Shown here: in pieces, positions 15,196 through 21,118 of the stretch
Position numbering within the stretch: position 1 is the stretch's first letter
Layout: every line of letters starts with the position of its first letter
DNA from: Rhizobiales bacterium UBA697
Lineage (GTDB): Bacteria > Pseudomonadota > Alphaproteobacteria > Rhizobiales > Ancalomicrobiaceae
Reading direction: 5' to 3'
Assembly (NCBI GenBank): GCA_002298965.1
Contig: DBMN01000110.1
Span: 336-21,453, forward strand
DNA length: 21,118 nt
Position numbers and translations under genes: made by a program
Notes under the pieces: generated by a model
Told to the model about the DNA's origin: nothing
Databases searched by the model: none
The model's input: the letters and a program-made list of their open reading frames with translations, nothing else

Positions 15196-15993
15196 TCAGT
15201 CCGCCAGACGTTCGAGCAGCGCGAGCGCGTCGTCGAAGAGATCCGGCGTGGCGGCGACCAGCGCCGGGTGGCGCGGGACGGGGCTGTTGTACTGCGGCGC
15301 TTCGCCGCGGCGATTGCAAAACCGCCCGCCGGCTTCATGCACCAACAGGTCGGCTGCCGCAAGATCCCAATCATGGGCATTGCCCGTTCCGTAGGCGACG
15401 TCGAGGCTGCCGTCGGCGACCGCGGCGATCCTCAGCGCCAGCGACGGAACGGTCCGCCGCGCGGCAAAGCCGATCTCGCGAACTTCCCGTCGCTCCAGAT
15501 ACTTGGAGGGTGCCCCGAGCCTCGCCCCGGCGAGCGACGTACGGCCCTCGACCCGCATGCGCCTGCCTTCGAGATGGGCACCGCGACCGGCGACCGCCGT
15601 CATCAGCCGACCCGTCGAAGGTTGCAGGAGCGCGGCGACGACCGGTCGCCCGTTCTCGACCACGGCGAGCGACACCGCCCAGTCCTCCTCGCCGCGCAGG
15701 TAGGCGCGGGTGCCGTCGATGGGATCGACGACGAAGACGCGGGTGCGTGCGAGGCGGGTCGGATCGTCGACCGATTCCTCCGACAGCCAGCCGTAGTCCG
15801 GCCGCGCCGTCCGCAGCATCTCGCCGAGCCGCCGGTCGACGGCGATGTCGGCCTCGCTCACCGGCGAGCCACCCTGCTTGTGCCAGACCTCGGGATCGCG
15901 CCGGAAATACCGCATCGCGATGGCGCCGGCCTCCAGGGCCGCCGCCTCGAGCAGGGCGAGATCCTCGGCGCGGTCTGGCTCAGCGTCCGGCAA
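15196..15993 (-). CDS. cysQ: Inositol monophosphatase-family phosphatase, CysQ-like 3'(2'),5'-bisphosphate nucleotidase
   Basis: Member of the Mg2+-dependent, Li+-sensitive phosphatase family. The metal-binding motifs are intact: WLSEES (E72/E73), DPIDGTRAYLRG (D90, D93), and HDWDLAAADLLVHEAGG (W209-D210). The 265-residue length is right. In Rhizobiales this position is usually annotated CysQ, which removes the 3' phosphate of PAP from sulfate assimilation, but sequence alone does not separate PAP from inositol phosphate activity. The start is TTG at 15993, with GAGG 9-10 nt upstream; no earlier ATG fits. It overlaps the pmbA end by 14 bp, pointing to translational coupling. Confidence 0.9.
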   Translation of the reverse strand: MPDAEPDRAEDLALLEAAALEAGAIAMRYFRRDPEVWHKQGGSPVSEADIAVDRRLGEMLRTARPDYGWLSEESVDDPTRLARTRVFVVDPIDGTRAYLRGEEDWAVSLAVVENGRPVVAALLQPSTGRLMTAVAGRGAHLEGRRMRVEGRTSLAGARLGAPSKYLERREVREIGFAARRTVPSLALRIAAVADGSLDVAYGTGNAHDWDLAAADLLVHEAGGRFCNRRGEAPQYNSPVPRHPALVAATPDLFDDALALLERLAD

Positions 15994-17323
15994 TGGTGAG
16001 GCCCTCGATCATCACGGAGGGCGCGGCGATGGCGAAACGGCTCTCGAGGTCGGAGCCCGGCACCAGCCGTGCGAACATGTCGGAGAGATTGCCGGCGACG
16101 GTGACTTCCGACACTGCCGGGCCGATCTCGCCCTTCTCGATCAGGAAGCCCGAGGCGCCGCGGGAATAGTCGCCGGTGATGCCGTTGACGCCCGAGCCGA
16201 TCATGTCGGTGACGAGCAGGCCGCGATCGATCGAGGCGATCATCTCCTCGCGCGAGTGGCTGCCCGGCGTCAGCGTGACGTTGGTCGAGCCCGGCGACGG
16301 CGAACCTGTGCCGCGCGAGGCGCGCCCGTTGGAGACGAGGCCGAGCTCGCGCGCCGAGGCGCCGTCGAGCAGCCAGTCCTGCAGGATGCCGTCCTCGACC
16401 AGCGTCAGCGGCGCGCCCGCCACGCCCTCGCCGTCGAAGGGCCGCGAGGCGAGGCCGCGGACCTTGCGCGGATCGTCGAGGATGGTGATGCCCGGCGCGA
16501 AGACGCGGGCGCCGCGGCGATCCTTGAGGAACGAGGTCTTGCGGGCGATCGCCGCGCCGTTGATCGCCGAGACGAAGTGGCCGACGAGCCCGGTCGCCGC
16601 CCGCGGCTCCCAGATCACCGTGGCGGTGCCGGTCTCCATCTTGCGCGGCGCAAGGCGGGCGACGGCGCGCTCGCCCGCCCGACGGCCGACGAGTTCGGCC
16701 GGATCGAGATCGGCGCCGAAGATCTTCGACGAGGCGTCCCAGTCGCGCTGCATGCCCGTGCCGGTTCCGGCGACCGCCGAGACCGAGAGCGAATGCGAGG
16801 TGCGCAGCCAGCCGCCGGAGAAGCCGTGCGAGGTGACGAGCACCAGACCGGCGAGCGACCACGAGGCCGAGGCGCCGCCCGAGTTGGTGACGCCGGCAAC
16901 CGCCCGCGCCGCGTCCTCGCAGGCGAGCGCCCGTGCCGTCAGCTCGGCCGCGTCGGGCGTCGACGGGTCGACCATGTCGAGATCGGCGATCTCGCGGGCG
17001 AGCATCGCCTCGTCGATCAGGTCGGCCCAGGGATCTTCCGGCGCGACGCGGGCCATGGCGACGGCGCGTTCGGCGAGAACGGTCGGATCGGAGAAGACGT
17101 TGGCGGAGACCGTGGCGGTGCGTCGGCCGACGAAGACGCGCAGACCGAAGTCGTCGCCCTCGGCGCGCTCGCTGTCCTCGACCGCGCCGAGCCGCACGCC
17201 CACCGACATCGACACGCCGCGCACCGCGACCGCGTCGGCCTTGTCGGCGCCGGCCTTCCGCGCCGCCTCCACCAGCCGCCGCGCGGCGGCCTCGAGGGCG
17301 GACTGGTCGAGCACGTCGGTCAT
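15980..17323 (-). CDS. pmbA: Metallopeptidase PmbA (TldE)
   Basis: Non-catalytic partner of TldD in the TldD/TldE peptidase. The 447-residue protein is of normal length and lacks the HExxH zinc motif, as expected. Family signatures include VEAARKAGADKADAVAVRG near the start, TVSANVFSDPTVLAERAVAMARVAPEDP, NSGGASASWS, FVSAINGAAIARKTSFL, TLVEDGILQDWLLDGASARELG, SREEMIASIDRGLLVTDMIGSGVNGITGDYSRGASGF and PSVMIEGLTIAG at the C-terminus. I chose the ATG at 17323 because GAGGGA lies 8 nt upstream; an in-frame extension to 17392 is low-complexity and would run over the candidate promoter. First gene of the minus-strand block. Confidence 0.96.
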   Translation of the reverse strand: MTDVLDQSALEAAARRLVEAARKAGADKADAVAVRGVSMSVGVRLGAVEDSERAEGDDFGLRVFVGRRTATVSANVFSDPTVLAERAVAMARVAPEDPWADLIDEAMLAREIADLDMVDPSTPDAAELTARALACEDAARAVAGVTNSGGASASWSLAGLVLVTSHGFSGGWLRTSHSLSVSAVAGTGTGMQRDWDASSKIFGADLDPAELVGRRAGERAVARLAPRKMETGTATVIWEPRAATGLVGHFVSAINGAAIARKTSFLKDRRGARVFAPGITILDDPRKVRGLASRPFDGEGVAGAPLTLVEDGILQDWLLDGASARELGLVSNGRASRGTGSPSPGSTNVTLTPGSHSREEMIASIDRGLLVTDMIGSGVNGITGDYSRGASGFLIEKGEIGPAVSEVTVAGNLSDMFARLVPGSDLESRFAIAAPSVMIEGLTIAGR

Positions 17324-17354
17324 GGAAGATCCCTCGGATGAAGCTGTGCCTTCG

Positions 17355-17383
17355 GGTTTAGGCGTCGAATCCGTCGGCGACAA
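17355..17383 (-). promoter_or_regulatory. Candidate pmbA-operon promoter
   Basis: On the minus strand, TTGTCG (17383-17378) and TAAACC (17360-17355) are 17 bp apart and end 31 bp upstream of the pmbA start. The geometry is right for a housekeeping sigma factor. It argues against the longer pmbA start. Confidence 0.45.
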
Positions 17384-17413
17384 GGGTGGCACGGCGCGCG
17401 CCTCCCGGCGAGA

Positions 17414-17446
17414 CGGTCACGACTTTTCAACCGCGTTTCGTGACCG
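17414..17446. repeat. 9-bp inverted repeat enclosing first copy of the 16-bp direct repeat
   Basis: CGGTCACGA (17414-17422) and TCGTGACCG (17438-17446) are perfectly complementary and bracket 15 bp that carry most of the first TTTTCAACCGCGTTTC copy. It is a candidate regulator-binding site in the pmbA/DUF6101 divergent spacer. Confidence 0.8.
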
Positions 17447-17489
17447 GCCGTAAACCCTATGCAGATCAACGGTTTTTCAACCGCGTTTC
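17424..17489. repeat. 16-bp direct repeat pair at 50-bp period
   Basis: TTTTCAACCGCGTTTC occurs exactly at 17424-17439 and again at 17474-17489, a start-to-start distance of 50 bp (about five helical turns). Both copies are in the spacer between pmbA and the DUF6101 gene, upstream of both starts. The second copy also overlaps two mutually exclusive stems (17470-17474 with 17479-17483, and 17479-17483 with 17496-17500). Confidence 0.9.
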
Positions 17490-17575
17490 TTAAGCCGGTT
17501 CTGGGGGTCGGCGAGTCAATCTCCAGTCCAAGGCGAGGTTCTCGGCAGAAGAATCGAGACCCGCAGGAGGCTATC

Positions 17576-18190
17576 GTGAGGCATCGAGCCATGATGACCT
17601 CGAAGATCGGCAGCGATGTCGATCTTCGAGCCGGCGCAACCGTGCGCCTCGATCCGATGACGCTGCCGCAGCGGTTTCGCTACGACACGGGCGTCGATCC
17701 GCGCAGCGGCCGCCCGATGGGCGAGGCCGCGGTGATCCTCGAGGCATCGATGGTGCAGGTGTGCCGTCGCCTGCCCTCGGGCATCCCGATGGCGCTGCGT
17801 TTCCCGATGGCGGCCTTCGAAGGCGTCGCCGTCCGCATGAGCGTCGACCCGGCGCGGCCCGAGGCCGAACCGCGCGTCGTGCTGGAACTCCTTCACCGCG
17901 ACCCGCATCTGTCGCTGCCGCTCTCCGTCGCCGACGATCTCGCCGACGTGGTGGCCGACTGGAAGGCCTGGTCGCGCGTCCTGATGCTGCCGAAGCTGGT
18001 GGTGGAAGCCGACGGCTCCTGGCATTCGGTCGAGACCCGCCTCGGCGCCGTCGAGATCGCCCCGGTCCGTCCGCGCCGTCGCCGCACGGTGCTGGCCGAC
18101 CGCCGCCCCCGGTTCCTCACCCGCCGCAAGCCCGGCCTCGCCGGCCAGACGGTGGTGATCGAGAAGCACGAGATCTTCGGTCGCGACTGA
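17576..18190 (+). CDS. DUF6101 family protein
   Basis: The 204-residue cytosolic protein of unknown function fits the DUF6101 family: DLRAGATVRLDPMTLPQRF, AAVILEASMVQVCRRLPSGIPMALRFPMAAFEGVAVRM, VVLELLHRDPHLSLPLSVADDLADVVADWKAWSRVLMLPKLV and a basic C-terminus with RRRRTVLADRRPRFLTRRKPG. The length and the conserved mid-section are normal. I chose the GTG at 17576 because AGGAGG sits 5 nt upstream, the best Shine-Dalgarno in the area; ATG at 17591 or 17594 is the alternative. The basic tail suggests contact with nucleic acid or acidic lipids, but this is only a guess. Confidence 0.85.
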   Translation: MRHRAMMTSKIGSDVDLRAGATVRLDPMTLPQRFRYDTGVDPRSGRPMGEAAVILEASMVQVCRRLPSGIPMALRFPMAAFEGVAVRMSVDPARPEAEPRVVLELLHRDPHLSLPLSVADDLADVVADWKAWSRVLMLPKLVVEADGSWHSVETRLGAVEIAPVRPRRRRTVLADRRPRFLTRRKPGLAGQTVVIEKHEIFGRD

Positions 18191-18222
18191 CCGAGGAGAA
18201 AACGAAGTCCCCCTGTCGACTT

Positions 18223-18252
18223 GACCCCGCGTCGCGACCCCGGCGTGGGGTC
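18223..18252 (+). terminator. Possible terminator between convergent DUF6101 and ubiA genes
   Basis: GACCCCGCG (18223-18231) can pair with CGTGGGGTC (18244-18252), a 9-bp stem with one G-T pair and a 12-nt loop, followed by TTCT. It lies in the 70-bp gap between the two convergent stops. The T tract is poor in both directions. Confidence 0.4.
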
Positions 18253-18260
18253 TTCTGCAT

Positions 18261-19214
18261 TCAGAGCGCGCGCACGAGCCCGTCGAGGATCAGCCCGGCG
18301 AAGAACAGCGCGCCCGCCTCGCGGTTCGAGCGGAAGAGCGCGAGGCAGAGGTCGGGATCGTCGATGTCGAGGCGGACGACCTGCCGGCCGAGATGGGCGG
18401 CGAAGGCGGCGAGCCCGAGGAAGGCGAGGGGGCCGACGCCGGCGGAGAACAACGCCACCGCGAAGCAGACGATCGTTCCGCCGTAGAGCCCGCCGACCCA
18501 GATCCGCGTCTTCGCCCCGAACAGCAACGCCGTCGAGCGCACGCCGACCACGGCGTCGTCTTCCTTGTCCTGATGGGCGTAGATCGTGTCGTAGCCGATC
18601 GTCCAGGCGATGGCGCCGAGGTAGAGCGCGACCGGCGCGAGCGCCAGTTCGCCGCGCGCCGCCGCCCAGCCCATCAGCGCGCCCCACGAGAAGGCGAGGC
18701 CGAGGACCGCCTGCGGCCAGTCGGTGATCCGCTTGGCGAAGGGATAGGCCGCGACGATGCCGAGCGATGACAGGCCGAGCACGATCGCAAAGGCGCCGAA
18801 CTGCAGCAGCACCGCGAGCCCGACCAGCGCCTGGGCGACGAGGAAGAGCCGGGCGCGGGCGACGTCGACCTGACCGGACGGGATCGGCCGCGACCGGGTG
18901 CGGGCGACCTTGTCGTCGATGTCGCGATCGACGATGTCGTTCCAGGTGCAGCCGGCGCCGCGCATGGCGACCGCGCCGACGAAGAACAGCACCAGATGCC
19001 AGAGGTTCGGCAGCGCCCTGCCGGCGGCATCCGAGGCCAGCGCCGCCGACCACCAGCACGGCCACAAGAGCAGCCACCAGCCGATCGGCCGTTCCCAGCG
19101 GGCGAGCCGGGCATAGGGCCGCAGCCACGGCGGCAGCAGCGTGTCGGCCCAATGGCCGCGCTCGGCATCGGCGACGACGGAGGCTGCGGGATCGGGGCTG
19201 GTCGGTCGGGACAT
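18261..19214 (-). CDS. ubiA: 4-hydroxybenzoate polyprenyltransferase
   Basis: UbiA attaches the polyprenyl tail to 4-hydroxybenzoate, the membrane-committing step of ubiquinone synthesis. The 317-residue protein has the first Asp-rich motif N92-DIVDRDID (D96, D100) followed by KVARTRSRPIPSG, and the second in IGYDTIYAHQDKEDD (D209, D216, D219, D220). About nine hydrophobic helices are visible, and RWERPIGWWLLLWPCWW near residue 39 is characteristic of UbiA rather than of heme O synthase. I chose the ATG at 19214 because it precedes the typical cytosolic N-terminus; the frame is open further upstream to 19268 without a better ribosome site. It is convergent with DUF6101 and divergent from purD. 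Confidence 0.96.
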   Translation of the reverse strand: MSRPTSPDPAASVVADAERGHWADTLLPPWLRPYARLARWERPIGWWLLLWPCWWSAALASDAAGRALPNLWHLVLFFVGAVAMRGAGCTWNDIVDRDIDDKVARTRSRPIPSGQVDVARARLFLVAQALVGLAVLLQFGAFAIVLGLSSLGIVAAYPFAKRITDWPQAVLGLAFSWGALMGWAAARGELALAPVALYLGAIAWTIGYDTIYAHQDKEDDAVVGVRSTALLFGAKTRIWVGGLYGGTIVCFAVALFSAGVGPLAFLGLAAFAAHLGRQVVRLDIDDPDLCLALFRSNREAGALFFAGLILDGLVRAL

Positions 19215-19335
19215 GGTCGCTCTCGGTTGGCGTCGCCCCGAGGTGAGACGAAATGCGCCCGCCGTCAAGGGCGTCGACGGCGCGGTCCGACGGTCGGTCG
19301 GTCGCGGAAATCCCCGCGCGCGGCGAAGCCGGCGG

Positions 19336-19365
19336 TGGACTCCGGGCCGCCCGCGCTGCTAGATC
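19336..19365 (+). promoter_or_regulatory. Candidate purD promoter
   Basis: TGGACT (19336-19341) and TAGATC (19360-19365), 18 bp apart, end 36 bp before the purD ATG. The -10 is within GCTAGATCG. On the other strand TTGACG (19268-19263) is a possible -35 for ubiA, but no good -10 follows it. Confidence 0.45.
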
Positions 19366-19401
19366 GCGCCATCGTACGGGTGAGGCGAGGGAGTTTCCGC
19401 G

Positions 19402-20679
19402 ATGAAGGTTCTGCTGATCGGTTCGGGTGGCCGCGAGGATGCGCTCGCCCATGCGCTCGCCCGCTCGCCCCGCCTGACGAAGCTCTTCGCCGCCCCCGGC
19501 AATCCCGGCATCGCCGAGGTCGCCGAATGCGTCGCCCTCGACGTCGCCGACCACGCCGCCGTCGTCGCCTTCTGCAAGGCCAACGGCATCGGCTTCGTGG
19601 TGGTCGGCCCCGAGGTGCCGCTGGTCGCCGGCATCGTCGACGATCTCGAGGCCGCCGGCATCCCGGCCTTCGGCCCGAAGAAGCTCGCCGCCCGGCTCGA
19701 GGGCTCCAAGGGCTTCACCAAGGACATCTGCGCCCGCTACGGCATCCCGACCGCGCCCTACGGCCGCTTCTCCGACCTCGCCTCGGCGCGCGAATACCTG
19801 GCACGCGTCGGCGCCCCGATCGTCGTCAAGGCCGACGGGCTCGCCGCCGGCAAGGGCGTCACCGTCGCCATGACCATGGCCGAGGCGGAGGCAGCCCTCG
19901 CCGACTGTTTCGCCGGCGCCTTCGGTTCGGCCGGCGCCGAAGTGGTGATCGAGGGCTTCCTCGAGGGTGAGGAGGCGAGCTTCTTCGCGCTCTGCGACGG
20001 AAAGACCGCGCTCGCCTTCGCCTCGGCGCAGGACCACAAGCGCGTCGGCGACGGCGACACCGGCCCCAACACCGGCGGCATGGGCGCCTACTCGCCCGCC
20101 CCCGTCATGACGCCGGAGCTGACCGAGCGCGTCATGGCCGAGATCGTCCGCCCGACCGTCGAGGCGATGATCGCGGAGGGCTGTCCCTTCACCGGCGTCT
20201 TCTTCGCCGGCCTGATGATCACCGCCAAGGGCCCCGAACTCATCGAATACAACACCCGTTTCGGCGATCCCGAGACGCAGGTGATGATGCAGCGCCTCGA
20301 GAGCGACCTGCTCGAGCTGCTGCTGGCCACCACCGACGGCACCCTCGCCGACAAGGCCGTGACGCTCTCCCCCGACACGGCGCTGACCGTTGTCGTGGCG
20401 GCGAAGGGCTATCCCGGCACGGTGGAGAAGGGCTCCGAAATCCGCGGGCTCGAGAAGGCCGCGGCGCTTCCGGGCGTCACCGTCTACCACGCCGGCACCA
20501 AGGCCGACGGCGGCCGGATCCTGGCGAACGGTGGCCGCGTCCTCAACGTGACGGCACGCGGGGGCAGCGTCCGCGAGGCCCAGGCCCGCGCCTACGCCGG
20601 CGTCGACGCAATCGACTGGCCGGAAGGCTTCTGCCGCCGCGACATCGGCTGGCGCGCGGTGGCCCGCGAGACGGCGTGA
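19402..20679 (+). CDS. purD: Phosphoribosylamine--glycine ligase (GAR synthetase)
   Basis: PurD joins glycine to phosphoribosylamine with ATP, the second step of de novo purine synthesis. The 425-residue ATP-grasp protein is full length. Its N-domain has the dinucleotide-like VLLIGSGGRE. The ATP-grasp motifs are VKADGLAAGKGV (about 143-154), GPNTGGMGAYSP, and the metal-binding signature EYNTRFGDPETQ (about 284-295). The C-domain ends with the usual ARAYAGVDAI segment. One oddity: residue 13 is Asp (GGREDALAHAL) where the family usually has His (GGREHALAW). GAGGGA lies about 9 nt before the ATG. Confidence 0.98.
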   Translation: MKVLLIGSGGREDALAHALARSPRLTKLFAAPGNPGIAEVAECVALDVADHAAVVAFCKANGIGFVVVGPEVPLVAGIVDDLEAAGIPAFGPKKLAARLEGSKGFTKDICARYGIPTAPYGRFSDLASAREYLARVGAPIVVKADGLAAGKGVTVAMTMAEAEAALADCFAGAFGSAGAEVVIEGFLEGEEASFFALCDGKTALAFASAQDHKRVGDGDTGPNTGGMGAYSPAPVMTPELTERVMAEIVRPTVEAMIAEGCPFTGVFFAGLMITAKGPELIEYNTRFGDPETQVMMQRLESDLLELLLATTDGTLADKAVTLSPDTALTVVVAAKGYPGTVEKGSEIRGLEKAAALPGVTVYHAGTKADGGRILANGGRVLNVTARGGSVREAQARAYAGVDAIDWPEGFCRRDIGWRAVARETA

Positions 20680-20695
20680 GGGGAGGGGGCGCGGC

Positions 20696-20992
20696 ATGGA
20701 TGCGTCTCGCCCCGGCCCGACCGTCTACGTCCTGCGCTGCGCCGACGGGAGCTACTACGTCGGCATCGCGCGCGAAGACCTCGAACGGCGGGTGTGGGAG
20801 CACCAGACCGGGGTGTTTCCCGGCTACACCAGCCGCCGCCGACCGGTGGAACTGGTCTTCGCCACCGAGTTCCGACGCTTCGATGAAGCGATCGCCTTCG
20901 AACGGCAGGTCAAGGGCTGGAGCCGGGCGAAGAAGGAAGCCCTGATCCGGGGCGACTTCGACGCTTTGCACGACTTGGCGCGGCGGACGTGA
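20696..20992 (+). CDS. GIY-YIG domain protein (YhbQ/YazA-like)
   Basis: The 98-residue protein is a stand-alone GIY-YIG domain: VYVLRCADGSYYVGIA (10-25), DLERRVWEHQTG (28-39), YTSRRRPVELVF (44-55), and AIAFERQVKGWSRAKKEALI with the metal-binding Glu at 69. Catalytic Tyr, Arg and Glu positions appear kept. Single-domain members are widespread in bacteria and often called excinuclease-like, but only a few have demonstrated nuclease activity. The ATG at 20696 follows a GGGAGGGGG stretch and lies 16 bp after the purD stop, so the two are probably cotranscribed. Confidence 0.92.
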   Translation: MDASRPGPTVYVLRCADGSYYVGIAREDLERRVWEHQTGVFPGYTSRRRPVELVFATEFRRFDEAIAFERQVKGWSRAKKEALIRGDFDALHDLARRT

Positions 20993-21028
20993 TCCGGTGA
21001 CGTCGGTTCGTCGGTGCCTTGGTGCGCG

Positions 21029-21075
21029 ATGCTTCGAGACGGCGCGCGGATCGCGCGCCTCCTCAGCATGAGGCG
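21029..21075. repeat. Palindromic intergenic repeat element (REP/RIME-like)
   Basis: A GC-rich hairpin (21041-21048 GGCGCGCG with 21052-21059 CGCGCGCC, 3-nt loop) is framed by ATGCT (21029-21033) and AGCAT (21065-21069). The combination ATGCTTCGAGAC...CTCCTCAGCATGAGG resembles a dispersed intergenic palindrome that I recall from many Rhizobiales genomes. It lies just downstream of the GIY-YIG gene. Confidence 0.65.
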
Positions 21076-21118
21076 CTTTTCATATTCGATACAAACACAT
21101 ACGCCTCATGCTGAGGAG
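21059..21118. repeat. 17-bp perfect inverted repeat reaching the window end
   Basis: CTCCTCAGCATGAGGCG (21059-21075) and CGCCTCATGCTGAGGAG (21102-21118) are exact reverse complements separated by a 26-bp AT-rich spacer. The left arm is the end of the palindromic element before it, so the right arm is probably the start of a second, inverted copy cut by the window edge. A long-stem hairpin could also terminate the purD / GIY-YIG transcript, since TTTT follows the left arm. Confidence 0.9.

Noticed and set aside
15845..17341. 498-codon plus-strand frame opposite pmbA
   Set aside because: Arg/Glu/Gly-rich shadow of pmbA with no family signature.
17893..20697. 934-codon minus-strand frame spanning purD, ubiA and DUF6101
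   Set aside because: It runs through three well-supported genes in other frames and has no coherent domain; shadow frame.
1..21118. CRISPR arrays, tRNA or rRNA genes, insertion sequences, prophage genes
   Set aside because: Looked for on both strands; no regularly spaced repeat array, tRNA-like fold, transposase or integrase motif was seen.

Overview
The window is chromosomal DNA of a GC-rich alphaproteobacterium, most likely of the order Hyphomicrobiales (Rhizobiales). The gene content and order point that way: an aa3-type cytochrome c oxidase cluster beside an IalB-family gene, and the block pmbA - CysQ-like phosphatase - DUF4170 - DUF374 acyltransferase - waaA - lpxK with a convergent DUF2093 gene. 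The third-position GC is very high, which opens long meaningless antisense reading frames opposite nearly every real gene. I see no rRNA, tRNA, transposase, phage gene or CRISPR array.

Layout. (1) Bases 1-5490, minus strand: coxB, coxA (ctaD), ctaB, a 58-codon coxF-like gene, ctaG (cox11), coxC (ctaE) and the start of a DUF983 gene that runs off the window. Together these encode the three core oxidase subunits, heme O synthesis and CuB delivery. (2) Bases 5491-5912: a 422-bp divergent spacer. (3) Bases 5913-7406, plus strand: an exported IalB-family protein with a strong terminator, then an uncharacterised lipoprotein whose stop codon overlaps the start of a 23-codon ORF that looks like the remnant of a partner gene. 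(4) Bases 7515-10981, plus: tldD and a CPA2/Kef-type cation:proton antiporter. (5) Bases 11105-11675, plus: a 35-residue lipoprotein with its own terminator, and a DUF2093 gene. (6) Bases 17323-11689, minus: the envelope/lipid A block, from pmbA to lpxK. (7) Bases 17576-18190, plus: a DUF6101 gene, divergent from pmbA; the spacer carries a 16-bp direct repeat at 50-bp period. (8) ubiA (minus), purD (plus) and a GIY-YIG domain gene (plus). (9) The window ends in a palindromic intergenic repeat.

How the genes fit together. UbiA (ubiquinone) and the Cox cluster serve the respiratory chain. LpxK, WaaA and the DUF374 acyltransferase build lipid A and Kdo. TldD and PmbA (TldE) are the two halves of one heterodimeric metalloprotease, encoded here about 7 kb apart on opposite strands.

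Most of the window is conserved housekeeping sequence and I found no convincing new multi-gene system. The points most worth a second look are the lipoprotein with its truncated coupled partner, the repeat-rich pmbA/DUF6101 spacer, the uncharacterised DUF4170/DUF374 pair inside the lipid A operon, a shared CTAG-containing -10 pattern at four promoters, an in-frame 18-bp duplication in ctaB, and the terminal palindromic repeats.
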